This document shows positions 19,454 through 34,591 of a stretch of 64,000 nt of DNA, piece by piece; position 1 is the stretch's first letter, and every line of letters begins with the position of its first letter. The notes under the pieces are model-generated. The model was not told the origin of the DNA. It searched no databases and worked only from the letters and a program-made list of their open reading frames with translations. This DNA comes from Latrodectus hesperus (lineage: Eukaryota; Arthropoda; Arachnida; Araneae; Theridiidae). The stretch lies in assembly GCA_037975125.1 (NCBI GenBank), contig CM075852.1:7647258-7711257 (forward strand), written 5' to 3'. The position numbers were made by a program, and so were the translations under genes.

Positions 19454-21254
19454 ATTAGTTTAAAATATCCATGACTCAGATAACGTTTCATCTACGTCAC
19501 ATCATATTGAGACGGCGTTGTAAATGTGACTTGATGACAAATTTGCTGCCTGCCTTCAAATCGCATTCTTTGAGAGGCAACAAACAAGGCGAAGCTCACC
19601 ATACAATGTCTGAGAATATTGTCGAAGTTCATATTGTTAATAAAACAATTTCTTATACAAGGACCACAAAACATAGGTTTGAGAAGCCGTTTTCCATTGA
19701 TTCAAGCCATTAACATGTTGACAACAGAGCAGAAGGAAAAGCAAAATGCAAAAAAGTCTATACAAAACATCCGCTTTATGGTTAGTTTGAATCAGCAAGG
19801 ACGACTTCAATTTTTAAAAAATTTCATTAATTAATAGAATTCTAAATTAATGATTGCAATATTTGTAAGCAATCTCTTTTGAATCTTAAGATAGCCTTGC
19901 TTAAGCGAACATTAAAAATTTTCTTTTAATTAATATTGCTGAAATTATAATAAGCAGATTTGTAAAATATAAACACAAAAAATTCTTTTAATTTTTCTTT
20001 TCATTGGGTTTGAGAAATATTTTCTGTTCAATAGTTCTAGAAAAGAAAAGTCATATTATGAATACATGTGAATTTCAAAAGAAGGCAGCGTGTTTAAAAT
20101 TTAGATGTGAAGTAATGTAGCCTAGCAAAATAATCATTGAAATAAGAAAACGCATTCAGCATTTTAGTAGAAAAAAATCTTATATTTCATATTGAAACAA
20201 AGATGTCATTCTCAAAATAGAAAAGCGCGAATATTTTTATTCATCAATAATTAAAACCAAATGAGGATAAAATTTTTGATACATGATTCTATTTCAGATA
20301 ATTTACTTTAAAATTTTAAGCCTTTTTTATCATTAAGTTCTTGAATAAAAATTGAAAATTTAATAAATTATAAGTGAGATCCTTTTCATTTATTTTGCAC
20401 TAAGTTTCAGCAGAATTAGATTTCTAATTATATGTTAATAAATCTATTAAAAATATCAGTAACATTTTTTTCATAGAAAATATTTTCCAGTGTTCTCAAT
20501 TTTTAAGCACATTTTCTAAAAATTAGTTAAGAATTTCTAATTTTTATTGTTGAGAAATTTTTATTGATAAATAAATATAATTAGTTTAAATAATAAAAAT
20601 AAAGATAATTTTTATTGTTGAGAATTATTTTTATATTACTGAGGATGTTTTGCCATTATTTGAATCCTTTTTATGGAAAAATTTCTATTGAAAGTAAAAA
20701 TATCATCATTTCTAAACATATTAAAAAAGAAAATTCAAAAATTCGTTTCTTTAAAAAAAGAAACTAAAACAAATGTACTGTTTCATTGTATCGACACCTC
20801 CTAATATCAAATTTGTTTTTAGTATCAGTTTATATTTTACAGAACAGTATATTTGAAATAATTATTCTTAGAAAAGTATTTTACCTCTAAATTATACAAT
20901 TCAATAAAAGAATAAATGGAAAAGAAATCGTAAATGATTATTGAAAATGTTATGAAATTTTTATAGAAATTATTGGGTAAGGGCTTCAAGATTTATTCAA
21001 AAAGCTGTAAATTATGTGGGACAAATTTTTTTTTAATATTTAAAAAAGAATTGGAAGTATAGTTAGAAATACAACATCCATGCTTTTCTTTTGACAAATT
21101 AAATAATTAAGAACATTTTCCCCTTGAGTAATAAAAGTATAATGCAAATTTCAGAATATGTAATCATTTTGTTGAAATGTTTAGAAAATAATAATGATAA
21201 ACTGAAATAATTAGGAGTAATTTCATCTTGATTTGAGTAATACGTCAATCATAA
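19454..21254. other. AT-rich non-coding DNA
   Basis: No family motif, end repeats or splice-flanked frame was found. Small open frames near 19471-19830 have no recognisable content. Confidence 0.55.
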
Positions 21255-21374
21255 TTGTGTGTGATATTCACAATTCAAAGTCATTATCCGAAATCATCAG
21301 CAGATGGCGCACTCAACGATGGGGGTGATGGCAACTTAAATGATGGAGACAAACCACGGAAGCACGTGCTTACA
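21255..21374 (+). CDS. Possible host exon (unidentified)
   Basis: A GC-richer stretch in AT-rich surroundings is open in one frame and encodes KSSADGALNDGGDGNLNDGD followed by KPRKHVLT. It ends exactly at a strong splice donor (ACA|GTGAGT at 21375). AG acceptor-like sites precede it. The start is arbitrary, because the true acceptor could lie anywhere between 21274 and 21304. I do not recognise the protein. It could be a single exon of a gene with large introns, or chance. Confidence 0.3.
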
Positions 21375-21887
21375 GTGAGTTTTTCTGCAGGGCGAAAATT
21401 AGTATTCGATAATTTTCCTTATTTTCCTCGGAAGAAGCTTTATTTTCTTCTTTCTTCCTCTCGTAATTCAGTAAACTAACCCAATAGCTGCGTTTTCAGG
21501 TAAGTATATTAAGAATAAAACATTTTCGTATAAATTAATTAATTTAAAAAATAAGCATGAATTGAAAGTTATTTTATATCTCAAATATTATTTTAGAAAT
21601 AGTATAATGTAAATTGTATACTCAAGTATATATGATGCGTAACAACAAATGATTTAAGCAAAGCGATCTCTCTCTCTTTAAATTTGTTATACCTTCAGAT
21701 TATTTAAATGAATGATAGATTATTAGCTTTTTTGAAGCGAGGTATTTCGCTTTTTTTTTTTTGAAGTATCTAATTAAAACTGCATAAAAGTTCAAATTAA
21801 ATAATGTTAAAAATTAATAATGTTAATATAATTTAAAAAAGTTTAAACATTTTTCTTTTGATAAAAAATTTTTGCACTTTAAAAGCA

Positions 21888-23457
<1,570 letters not shown>

Positions 23458-23745
23458 CAGCATGCTTACCGATGTTTAGCCCGCAGTAAAGCTTCATCAG
23501 CTATGGGAAACAGCCATGTGGGAGTCTTCACAATTTAGAAGCAGCAACAGGTAGAATACCCCCAATACTTGACCTCTCACACCCAGGGGTATTATTTCAC
23601 CTCGAGGACATTAAGACGATGATTTAATTAACTTGCCCCAGCTCCCATTGTTGAAGATGACGAATCTTCGGTTAATCCTGTCTTCGAAGTCACTACCTTC
23701 TGATGATGAGAACAAGGCCCAAACTAACCAGGCTCTTGTAGAAGA
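23458..23745 (-). mobile_element. tRNA-derived SINE copy
   Basis: On the minus strand the head near 23745 reads GAGCCTGGTTAGTTTGGG (A-box-like), followed by GACTTCGAAGAC near 23680 (decayed B box). The body contains the family blocks CCTCGAGGTGAAATAA and CCCACATGGCTGTTTCCC. The same body blocks occur at 40848-41010 and 43270-43718. This copy is diverged. Confidence 0.6.
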
Positions 23746-24574
23746 TGGAATAGAATTGGCATCTTTTATCCACGGATGTTTGTTTCAATTATCATTTAGT
23801 AATGAATACAATTATGATAAAATATAATTTTGCTATAAAATAACTATTCAAACATAAGTACCGAATATTATTCATATAGATGATACTTTGTTCCATTTTT
23901 TTTACAGTTTTTGCTTTTTTAAACTTTAATCAATTAGCACATAAGGCATTTGTCTTATATATACGATACCTATTCAAATGTTAATAATCAGTTGAAGCTA
24001 CAACAGGTATATTGATAATAGTGATTACGAAATTTCAGTGAAGAAAAAAGAAGGGCTTCTTAAAAAGGAAATTAGAGAAAAACAAATAAATTTGTCCTCT
24101 TCAACTGCAATCTTAATTCTGGGTCGCGTGTGTAACATCACTTAAGCTACAAAACACCCGTAGAGTTCAAAATGGATCGGGCAATTTTTTAGCAGTGTTT
24201 TCTTTTGAAGAGAATTTATCTCTTTCTGTCCAAAAGTGAACCCTAATTCTTCCTTTCTGTTAGAACAGTTAAAAAAGATTACAGGGATATTATTCGTCGA
24301 ACTTAGTGGAAGGTGATAATGTAGCGATATATTTCGTGACTTTAACAAGTATGTGGTACGTATTCTTAAATATTGATTATTTAATATATATATATAATGA
24401 AATATTAACAAATAATATCACATATTATTTTTTTATCTTTAAAAATTTTAATTCTGCAATTTAAAATACAGTGACAGTATTTTTTTGTTAAATAATTAAA
24501 AAGCAGTTGTAAATATTAGGATACTTCAAATTGATGTATATTTATTTAATCATGATGCATTTTTAAAAGAATAG

Positions 24575-24577
<3 letters not shown>

Positions 24578-24659
<82 letters not shown>
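24578..24659. repeat. (TA)n microsatellite
   Basis: About 80 bp of TA repeat with one TG interruption near its end. Confidence 0.95.
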
Positions 24660-27600
24660 TTGAATATCATTAATAGCAATTTGTGCTGATATCATTTTTT
24701 TGAAAATTTATGTGAACAAAATCCTTATTCTGTTTGTTCACCGATTTTTTTACCTAGGGGTGAAATGGAAACGGTTGTAGGGAATAAAATTTAAATTATA
24801 TCTGAATTTCGATTTTTGATTAACTCAAAATATACTTTATGCTTTATTTCGATACCTTAATTATAACGTTTATAATGAATTCAAAACGTAATTAAACCAG
24901 ATTTGAATTGAACGTAAAGTGTTGTTATGTGGGGTTTAACAATTTAAATTATGAAATATCATTCAGGAATTATGATTGCTTCTATAACAACTATGTATGA
25001 TTCTTTCTGCTTTCTGTAGTTGTTATTTAACACCTAGAGCAAAAAGAAAAATACGTATTGTGTCAGATTTTTCTTCATTCCTACATTCTAATTCTTTTTT
25101 AAACCAATAATATTTAGAATTTTTGGATTTTTGGATTAGTATTACTTTACCATTTGGAGCGAACGTGTTTTCGTCTTTTCCAACACGCCATAATTTAGAA
25201 AAGCTTTGAATCGCGATAAAATCGCAGTTCTGGATTCAACATTTAATAATTTTGTAATTAGAGAGTTTTCATGAGTTCCTGACTTTATTCGATTTCTTTT
25301 CAGCTGAGCTTGATTTTGACCTAAAACTTTATTATACCACGCAGAGTTTTCAACTACACTAAGTAAATAATAAATATCATTATTTCCCAAAATTATAATT
25401 TTCCCCGAAAGGTATTAAATAATGTAACAAATAATATTATAATTTTTTGTTACATTATTTAAAAATAGCATTTTTAAATAATATAATAGTACATTTTTAG
25501 AAATGTTATGAACATGCAGTTTTGAAAATAAATTTATTTTGCTCAAATTCGTAATTTTTTATACAATACTTCAAATTTATTCACTTATTTCATATTCATA
25601 TCACAACAAATACTTTATTTACAATTTTTATTTAATTCCTTACTTGTAAATGATATTCTTAAAGTTCACATGTTATAATTAATATATATAAGAAAATAGT
25701 AGCCTTCAAAAATGAAAAATAATTGTTTTAATAACATATGGAAGCAGAAATAAAATATATACCAGAATACATATTTGTAATTCTTGACACAATGTAATAC
25801 AAATTTTAAAATAATATCCACAACAATAAGCAGAAAGTAAAACAGTGTACCGGCATATAGTAAATCACCTTTTATTAATTTATTTTTGAATTTTTATTAT
25901 TTCTTTTCTTCGACATAAATTTACTTTATGTCTTTCGACACAATGTCTCTTTCATTTGAACTCAAATGTAATTTAGGCGAAGACACGTTTTATTCACTTT
26001 TTAAACTAATTAAAACAATTTAGTAATGAACATACTGCAGTTATGGGATTAAATATTATCTAATTCTGCTTTTGAATTTACTTTAGGAGATTATCAAAAT
26101 GAAATTGGCATTTGCTTCCATTAGCTGTTTTTCTTATTCATTACAATTTTTCTTTTTTTTTTTTTCACGTTAGAAATTTTCGTTTCAGTTTAGCTGTCTC
26201 AAATGGAACAAATTTTTGCTAATTATAAGTCAAAAATAAGGAAATGTGTCACGACTAATTGGTTTGTGTTATTAGAGTCATGCGGGCATACACATTGGCG
26301 GCTTACTCATAACCAAGCTGGTTCTCGACAAATCCAACTTCAGACTTATAACTAAATGTTTTTCATTTAATAGCCTGAAATTCTTAATTTTATTGACATT
26401 TTATTACTTTATATGTTTTGCATTATAAATCTTTTATGAAAAAATGTTTCATTTGTATTATTTTCTTTTAAGGAAGGATAAACGAAACTAATTTTTGTTA
26501 ATTATTCTACACTTATGGTAGTTTCTGATAGAAAGTGATGCAGTTTATCAGATTTAAAATTTAAATTAATAGCAGTATTTATAAATTCTATGAAGCACCA
26601 TTTACGTGAAATTTAAATAATTAAAATATCCAACAATGCTATAAATAGTTTGCTGTTTAAGGATAATGGATAAGAAATACGAGAAAAAAATTTAGATGCA
26701 ATATCATGATTCAAAAAGGATGTATCTATTTACATCAATAAATTTATTATACAGAAAAATGATGTAGGAGATGAATTGGAAAAGTTGGTCTAATTTATAT
26801 TCTATATATCTTTGTTTGAATATATATCTTTGTTTGAATACACATTATAATTTTTTGATTATAATGTGTGCATAGTGTACTGTGTCTATGTGCATAGTGT
26901 ACTATGCACACAGACCTCTATTTAACGAGAAAATAGTATTACATTAATGAATGCAAATATATTTTTATTCATAAAAATCCTAATTTTTAATTTTTTTAAA
27001 ATAAAAAAACCGCTATTTATTAATTTTTTAATGAAATTTAAAAAAAATGCATATAAGAAAATAAATCCGTGAAGTGTGAAATTTTCTGATAAAATGATTG
27101 TACCATAAAATATGAAATATTATTAGTTAAATTTGCGTTGCGTGTGCTAAGTTTATAAATTTTATATTCAACTCAAATTTTATCAAAAACAATTAACTTT
27201 GTATTTAATTTAAAAAATTAAAAACTGTGTTCAACTATAACTCAGTTTAAAATTAATCAGGAAAAATAAAATATTTCTATGAGTTAAAATAGCTTCTACA
27301 TATTAATTAAAAAATACTAAAACTGAATTAAATATTTGAAAATTAATATTCCTTTAGAATATTGCATTCAATATATTTGCTTAGAATACTAAAATATAGA
27401 CAAAACAGCATTAAAAATTGATATCACTTTTCTAGTTTTAATATTGTATATTGTATCTTTGAATATTTAATATTGTATCTTTTTATATTGTATATCAAAT
27501 ATTTAACAAGACTGAATTATATGTTTCCTTAAATCATGTTTTTAAATTTTAAATTCCCTACAAAGTAAATTATTATTAAAATTTTATGAATAATAGTTTT

Positions 27601-28257
27601 GATTTCACATATATTTGCTAAATTTTAATTATTTCACTACAAATAAATTTTCGAATAAGCAATTTCGCTAAAAATTTATGTTTAACAATTATTTATCTGC
27701 TTATTTAAACAGTTAAAATTATTATATGTATTATTATTTATAACAGGCTTTATATATATTCACATAATTAGGTTCTAATTTCCATAACTTGTTTTTTATA
27801 AAAGGGAAATTTCGTGTAATTAAAAATTTGAAAGCATTATGGATTATGAATGATTTTTATATACATGTATGTAGATATAGAGATATACAGATAAATAAAT
27901 AGAGTTATAAATATTAGAAACTTAAATTTTATAATTAATTGCACCCATTTTACATGTTCTAGATGTTTTGGTTCATATTATTGATAAATTCATGAGAATA
28001 TAAGGAAGAAAAATAAGATTAATTTCAGTTAAAATCTGAAATGGTAAGAACATTTGTCTTACAACTTTCTAAATGATTTTCATCACGAAACTACTTATAA
28101 AAACGTAAGGTTACATTAATCGGTAATATTTTTTACAAAAATACATTAAATGTAAGTTACCAGGTAATGTAAATCTAATTTTCTTATAAAAAGAAGCTTT
28201 AAGTGGATAATCAGATTTGGACATAAGGATTACATCAGATAATTTTATTCCCTATTT
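24660..28257. other. AT-rich non-coding DNA
   Basis: No gene was recognised. It holds a TTACCATTTGG match to part of the LINE-array target near 25147 (11 bp, probably chance) and a cluster of small direct and inverted repeats at 26802-26910. Confidence 0.55.
26840..26910. repeat. Clustered hairpins and short tandem repeat
   Basis: ACACATTATAAT pairs perfectly with ATTATAATGTGT across TTTTTG (26840-26869). It is followed by a 15-bp direct repeat TGTGCATAGTGTACT (26867-26881, 26889-26903) whose second copy begins another hairpin TGTGCATAG/CTATGCACA. Confidence 0.85.
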
Positions 28258-28269
28258 GAAATATGAAAA

Positions 28270-29181
28270 AAGACATTTGATGTAGTTTTTCCAACTAGAG
28301 AGGAATGGGATAACAACATGTTTGGAACTAAAACAGGAGATCTAATCTGGTACACAGATGGATCACTGAAGAACAGCCTCTCAGGTCTGGGAGTTTGTGG
28401 AGTGTCACCAAGAATCAGCTTGTCTGTAAGCCTTGGGCGATACGCTTCGGTCTTCCAGGCAGAAGTTTTGGCCATTATCCACTGTCTGCGACTGAATATG
28501 AAGAAGGGCTACTACGATAAGCGGATTCTCATTTTCAGTGACAGTCAAGCCGCTTTAAAAGCGCTTAATTCCTTCGAAATCAAATCTAAAATGATTCTGG
28601 AGTGTAGAAACCTTCTTACAGAACTGGCAACTAGAAACAGGGTGATCCTTGTATGGGTGCCAGGGCATAAAGGTATCGAAGGCAATGAAAAGGCTGATGA
28701 GCTTGCTAAACAAGGATCGTCTTTTGTTCCCATTGGTCCAGAACCTTTTTGTGGGATCAATTTGAAGACCGCAAAAACCAATGTTCGCAGATGGGAAAAA
28801 CAGAAGATGTATGAAGCTTGGCTCAAATCTCCTGGTCAAACCCACGCTAAAGGTATGATCTGTAGGTCATCAGCGAGGATTTCCTATGAAATTCTTAGAT
28901 GCTCTAGGCAGAAGATACGTTTAATCGTAGGCTTCATAACTGGGCACTACTATTTCAGAAAACATCTCCATAAAATGGGACTGTTTCAGCAAGATCCTAT
29001 CTGCAGGAAATGTCATATGCAAGAGGAAACGGCCAAGCATATCATTTATGAATGCGAGGCTCTTGCCCTCCCTAGATTAACCTCTTTAGGCATCATCCAT
29101 ACTAGAGAGTTACACCTAGATTCCATTAAAGGGTTATCAGACTTTATTAATAAAGTGGGTGATCCGAGCAAATGGAACTAA
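28270..29181 (+). pseudogene. LINE ORF2 C-terminal part (RNase H and zinc knuckle)
   Basis: The frame is open from the truncation point to TAA at 29179-29181, with the first ATG at 28318. The RNase H domain has all its acidic residues: WYTDGSLKN (Asp), FQAEVLAIIHCL (Glu), FSDSQAALKAL (Asp) and NEKADELAKQG (Asp), with the VWVPGHKGIEGN stretch typical of LINE RNase H. A C-terminal knuckle CRKCHMQEETAKHIIYEC follows (C-X2-C…H-X4-C). No endonuclease or reverse transcriptase remains, so the copy is dead despite the clean frame. Little decay suggests recent insertion. Confidence 0.9.
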
Positions 29182-29280
29182 GAAACATTGGGTTTGGAGT
29201 TAACAGTACAAAATGCTGATAAAAGCAGAGGTGCTCAATGACATACAAACCCAACTCGAAGAAGAAGAAGAAGAAGAAGA
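28270..29280 (+). mobile_element. GAA-tailed LINE, 5'-truncated copy
   Basis: It is flanked by an 11-bp target duplication AAATATGAAAA (28259-28269, 29281-29291). It carries the C-terminal part of ORF2 and a 3' UTR, and ends in a (GAA)n tail at about 29259-29280. It is homologous to 8930-9209 (reverse) and 56668-57347. This is the best-preserved of the three copies. Confidence 0.9.
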
Positions 29281-29291
29281 AAATATGAAAA

Positions 29292-29829
29292 TGTTAATTT
29301 ATTTGCTTTTCAGAAAGATGAATGCAATGTAAATTTTTTATACTTAATAATGTATACCATATAGTTTTTATGTTTCATTACTAACATTTTTACTGTTTCC
29401 TGTACTTTACATTTTCCTCTTTTCATTTTATTTCATCTATTATGAAAATTCAAGATACATTTCAATTTTTATAAAAAAATTTGCCTCAATAAAGTTAATG
29501 CTCTTTAAAAGTGATTATACTTGTAAATGAGTTTATAGAAAGAGAAAAGCTTCATATTAAATTAAACTATTTAACAACATTACAAATTAGTCTGAAAATT
29601 TTTAAATAATTATTTATTTGTGGTTTGTAACTGATAAAGTGTTCTAATTGTTAAAATATTTTCACAAATATTATAATATATTAAAACAAACTACTAAAGT
29701 AATTATATATTTCAATAAGCAATTATGATCTCTTTTAATTCCCTATTTCATTCATTATACCAACATTTTTTAACAGTTTTCATAAACTTTTTATCATTCG
29801 ATATATTTCGGATATCGTAAGAACTATTT
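29292..29829. other. AT-rich non-coding DNA
   Basis: Nothing recognised. Confidence 0.6.
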
Positions 29830-30560
29830 AAAATCAGAAGTGTGATCTTTAGGGCCATTTAGAAGTAATTCTAGATGTGTAGGATGTCATTTTGTCTTGT
29901 TGGAACTCTTAAAACTTGTCGAAATCTACAATGGACAACAATGGTTTAGGTATATCAGATAAGATACTATCATATCTGTCATTTGTCAGATTCGTCTCAT
30001 GATGTGTCAACAATCCATTTCACGCCAACCTCGTCTTCTAATATCATCACATGGTCTATCAGCTAGAACAGTCATTTGTTGACATGTAGGCTTTTTTCCA
30101 TACATTCATGCGTCCATCAATCCAATACAATTAAATTGAAATCTGTAAGACTTCGCAGTGTATTTGAAACTGTTATAATTTGGAGCTGTGTTTGTAAAGT
30201 CCAAGTGAGCCCTTGTTGATGAGTAGCCAATAATGATAAGTTATAAACTATCTGTTACGAAAGAATAAATCAGTAATGACCTTCTGAATAGCTCTTACTT
30301 TGACAATTGTTGACATCACATCAAAGTGTGTAAAGAGGTGTTGCATATCTATGCCGTTTAAGAACGCTGGTTAGCCGTCAAAGATCTCGTTCTTTCTAAG
30401 TGTTTTTCTGGCCACGTTCTGTCTAAGAAGTATATCTTACCGGATTCAATCACATTCGGGAAATGGCTGTACGCGAAAATCCAAAGTCCACCACAACTTC
30501 ATAGATGACATATTCTTTCTATCAAGCACTGATTGAACATCATGTTCAAAGTCATTTTAA
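29830..30560 (-). pseudogene. Decayed Tc1-like transposase
   Basis: Scattered frames on the minus strand follow a Tc1 transposase in order. Near 30480 is FSRTAIS, and near 30370 TLRKNEIFDG-like pieces. Near 30110 NCIDGRMNVWKKAYMST-like codons match the region after the first catalytic Asp. Near 29870-29980 YDSILSDIPKPLLSIVDFDK is followed by EFQQDKMTSYTSRITSKWP, where FQQD carries the second catalytic Asp. Stops and shifts are frequent. No terminal repeats were found. Confidence 0.6.
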
Positions 30561-31697
30561 AATTTTGATTATCTAATTCAATAGCAGAAATATTCAATAG
30601 CAGAAATTTTACCGAGCTTTTATATAGAAGCTGTCTTTAACATTTTGATTGGTTCCACAACTCTTTTACAACTGTATCAGTTTCGCGACAACTGTATATA
30701 TCAGTATAATAATAAAATAAAAAATTAAAAATATGATTTATATCAAAGTAGTTTGAACATATGTGTGTATGTGTTTAAAATATGTAAGTTAGTTAAGTAT
30801 ATCAACTATCTAAGAAGTTGTTATACTCAATTAATTACCCTACAAACTGAAAAATTTATAATGTTTTCTTACAATTTTCCAAATGTATATAAAATAATTA
30901 AAAAGTATCTCAACTTTCACAAAATGGAATTATAGAAATTTTATCATTGGAATACAATAAATGTCTAACTTAAAGTTGTTTGAAATTGGAACATTTTTTT
31001 TCCAAAATAAAAAATGAAGATTATATAAAAATGATTTGAATAAGATACAGCAATTTCATAAATTTATTCAAAAAAAAAAATAATCAATCAAATAAAGAAG
31101 TCAAAATTTCATTTATATGTTAGACATAATAATATTAAGTTTGTAGTTAGTTTATTTTAAAATAAGTTGATTTTTTTAAAATAAACTTTTACCGACGAGT
31201 TAATTATTTCTATCAACTTTTTATTCTACTATACTTTTTATAAATTAGTTTGTATCATTAATTTATAACTTATTTTGTTTCTATTACATTCTCTTATACA
31301 CTTTTTAATTTTTTCATGAATATTTAATATTATGTATTTGTATATGTGCTGAGTAATATGTATTTCAGAATGTTTTACGTAAAAGACTGTTAATAAGTAT
31401 AACAAAAGTACATTACTTGTCTTTACGGGAAAAAATATACATAACTATTTAAATAGGATTTCAAACTATTCAGCAAAGTCCAAGAATCAGCAATTATACA
31501 AATTAAATATACCACTTTTATATAGAGATATTCCTAAAAGCCATTTAAATATTTAAAAGCAAATAAATGGTGCATAAAAGAATATGTAAGATGTGCTTTA
31601 GATTTTGTGTGTGTGAGTAAAAACCCAAGTACCCAAGGGGGAAATCCAAGGGAAATGTGTATGTGGGTAAAAACCCAAGTACATTTTAATCTTTCTA
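30561..31697. other. AT-rich non-coding DNA
   Basis: The only feature seen is a short direct repeat GTAAAAACCCAAGTAC near 31617 and 31666, just left of a Tc1 element. Confidence 0.55.
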
Positions 31698-33197
31698 CAC
31701 GCGTGTCCATAAATTAAGGATAATGCAAGTTCAGGCAAAGAAAGAGAAGCAAAACAAATGTGACTTATTTGTAAAATCTATTTATCAAAAAAAGTTAAAG
31801 AGCAAAAAAGATGCTGTATGTTTGACATCATTAATAAAATATTGCGCTTTTTACTCCCTGGAGCAAATTTCAAAATAAAAAAAAAAGAACCTATTTACGA
31901 AAACCAATATACCATGGTTGGTATGATGATTAATACATAGTATTAACCCCCAGACGATGCAATACAGGCCGTACAACGCCTAGGTATGATGAGTATCAAA
32001 TTCTGGATCTGATCTTGGGGAATAATACACCACTCATCAAGCAATGCTCTCCGAAGTTCCGGTAGACATGTAGGAGGGGATTGATGGGCTTTAATTCGTC
32101 GCCCAAGCATGTTCCACTCATGCTCTATTGGATTCAAGCCCGGTGGATATGTAGTTCAAGTCCGGTAACTACAATGTTTGCACGATGAGGATGGGCGTTG
32201 TCATCCATAAACAGAAATTCTACACACATGGCACCCCGAAACAAACGTACATGTTGTTCCAGAAGGACATCCTGATAGATGAGGCCTGTCATGGTTACAT
32301 TCTGAACATGCAAGTTAGTTCTGGAACCCAGAATAAGTCCGCCCTAAACGAGCAATCCTGCACCACTAAACGGTGTCGTTCAATGGTGTTCTCTTGGTGG
32401 TAACGGGTACATAACTATTTAAATAGGTCCTCTCCATATAAAAGACCGGCGAGAATCAGACTGAAAGCTAAACCTGGACTCGTCAGAAAACATCACATAA
32501 CACCTCTGTTGCAGAGTCCACAATGCATGCTCTCTCGGCTAATCCAGGCTAATCACAGGCGACAGTGAGTTGCGGTAAGTGGAATATATCTGACAGGCAT
32601 ACGGACATATGGACCAAAGTGCCCCAAGCGTCTGTATATGGTCTGCCTTGAAACTGTCGTACCGGTAGCTGAAGAGAGCTGACGAGACAGGTCTGATGCT
32701 GTGCTCCGTCTGTTTCTTTTGGCAGTAATTGCCGAATGTCGGTCCTCATTAGACGTTGTAACTCAGGGATGACCTGTGCTGTAACGTCTACTCACATTAC
32801 CATCATCTTGGAACTGTTAACAAAGCCTGGAGAAGACAGTCTGGGCGATTCCAAATTCCTCGGATACTTCCTGCTGGATACGTCCACATTCCAGACGGCC
32901 GATAATTCTACCACGTAAAACATCATCCAAATGCTTCTTTTGTGCCATAACTATGCGGTTGTTGCACTGAAAGGTTTTTAAAGTGTTTGTGAACAATTTT
33001 AATTTTTGGCAACCATTCCTTATATACACATCTCTTACACCCTCGTCATTGTGAAGTACTATCGGTGCCATCTGGTGGTTTCTTGTGATTTGCATATTAT
33101 TCTTCAAAATATGTGTGATAATTCTACATGTGACATTTTTATTTTAGTGTTCAATTCTGTGTGATTCTGAATTATCCATAATTTATGGACATGAGTG
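31698..33197 (-). mobile_element. Tc1-like transposon, decayed, about 1.5 kb
   Basis: Terminal repeats: CACGCGTGTCCATAAATTAA… (31698-31724) and the reverse complement of 33171-33197 agree at 24 of 27 positions. TA duplications flank at 31696-31697 and 33198-33199. The length is normal for Tc1. The transposase lies on the minus strand. Confidence 0.9.
31943..32948 (-). pseudogene. Tc1-like transposase remnant
   Basis: The start at 32948 (MAQKKHLDDVLRGRIIGRLE, then CGRIQQEVSEEFGIAQTVFS) is the N-terminal helix-turn-helix of this Tc1 group. The C-terminus at 31943-32137 (MNPIEHEWNMLGRRIKAHQ…CIASSGG) carries the catalytic Glu in the NPIEH motif. The middle, including the DDE aspartates, is scattered among frames by stops and shifts, with a gap relative to the family near 32160. 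It is not functional. Confidence 0.88.
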
Positions 33198-33732
33198 TAA
33201 ATAAAATAATCACTTTTTATACAAAGTAAATAATATTGTGTAATATTTACCTTAAATTGTTTCTTTTTTGTATTTCTTTGGACCAAAAAGTGCTTAGATT
33301 ATTGAAATCAAAAATGATTGTTTCAGTTCTAAATTCATTTAAATTTTTTAAAAAATAAACAAATTGTAATTATAGGACTTAAAAATCAATTGCTTTAAGC
33401 CGATTACTTCTTTAGTATAATTAAAGATACAAAATGCTTCAAAGGTTACTGAGAAAAAAATAAAGCTTTTGAAAGTAAATGAATTAGCTTAGCATTTAGT
33501 TAAAATGAAATAAGCAATTGTAATTCATTTATTATCACTGCACTTTTTAAAAATGTTAATGCAGTGAATGCAAGATTTAAATAAAAATTTAAGAGGGACT
33601 GAATGTATTTGAGATTGTTGTGTGTGTGTGATCAATAATTTATATAGCCAATCATCAGCTTATTTTGCCAATGAACGCGGCGTTACGTCTTTTTCTTATT
33701 TTTAATATCTAAGATTCTTTTCCTCGCACTTA
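33198..33732. other. AT-rich spacer between two transposons
   Basis: About 530 bp between a Tc1 and a mariner. Nothing recognised. Confidence 0.6.
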
Positions 33733-34591
33733 TTAGGTTGTTCGGAAGGTAATTTCTTTTTTTTTTGTGGAAATGAAAGACAGTTTTTGTATAATAAACA
33801 AATACTTTATTAAATTATATATTGGCCGTTCTAGTATAACACCTTTTGCAATTTTTCTGGTAATAGCATAATTCCACGCTCATAAAATGTTTGGTCTTTG
33901 CTGGCAAAAAACTGATCTAGGTGGTTTTTGACCTCCTCATTTGAGGTGAAGGTTTTACCGTCTAAAAAATTTTGGAGTGACCGGAACAAATAATAATCCG
34001 ATGGTGCCAGGTCTGGAGAATACGGTGGGTGTGGCATTGTATCTCATTCAAGCTGTAAAAGCTTTTGGCGAGTGACTAAACTTGTGTGAGGTCTCGCGTT
34101 GTCTTGGTGAAACATTACACCTTTCCTGTTGATTAGTTCTGGTCTTTTCTGTTGAAGTGCATCATTCATTTTGTCCAGCTGATGACAGTAGACTTCCGAA
34201 TTAATCGTTGTGATATCCGGTAAAAGCTAAAAAAAGCGATTCCTTTAAAATCCCACCAAACAGACAGCATCACCTTTTTTTTTTGGTGAATATTCTGGTT
34301 CTGGCACTGAGTTCTGCACTGGCGTCCTGTCAACACACCTTCTCCATACACATCGGTCAATTTCTTTCTGGCTTGAACAGCATTTTTACCCTTTCTGTTG
34401 TAAAACAGTAAGATATGTCAAAAATGCTGCTTATCGCTCTCCATATTTAAAATTTTCCACACACAACCCTTGATATATGAGCTCTCAAAGCATATAATAA
34501 TTATACAGCTTAAGTGTGAAGTTGGGTGCAAAAAAAAATACAATTAAATCCTCTGTCGGGAAAAAACGAAATTACTTTCCGAACAACCCAA
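33733..34591 (-). mobile_element. Internally deleted mariner, 859 bp
   Basis: The left end TTAGGTTGTTCGGAAGGTAA… (33733-33756) matches the reverse complement of 34568-34591 at 22 of 24 positions. TA duplications lie at 33731-33732 and 34592-34593. About 0.45 kb is missing relative to a complete mariner. The ends are distinct from those of the 6.5-kb mariner. Confidence 0.92.
33831..34450 (-). pseudogene. Mariner transposase remnant with internal deletion
   Basis: The N-terminus near 34440 is a short decayed piece. TDVYGEGVLTGRQCR (about 34315-34360) then runs directly into QNIHQKKKVMLSVWWDFKGI, so the second helix-turn-helix, linker and first catalytic Asp are deleted. The C-terminus at 33831-34037 reads PHPPYSPDLAPSDYYLFRSL, keeping the third catalytic Asp (PSD), then FASKDQTFYERGIMLLPEKL. 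Frames shift between the parts. Confidence 0.88.

Noticed and set aside
25141..25160. Another copy of the LINE-array target
   Set aside because: Only TTACCATTTGG (11 bp) matches, with no LINE sequence next to it.
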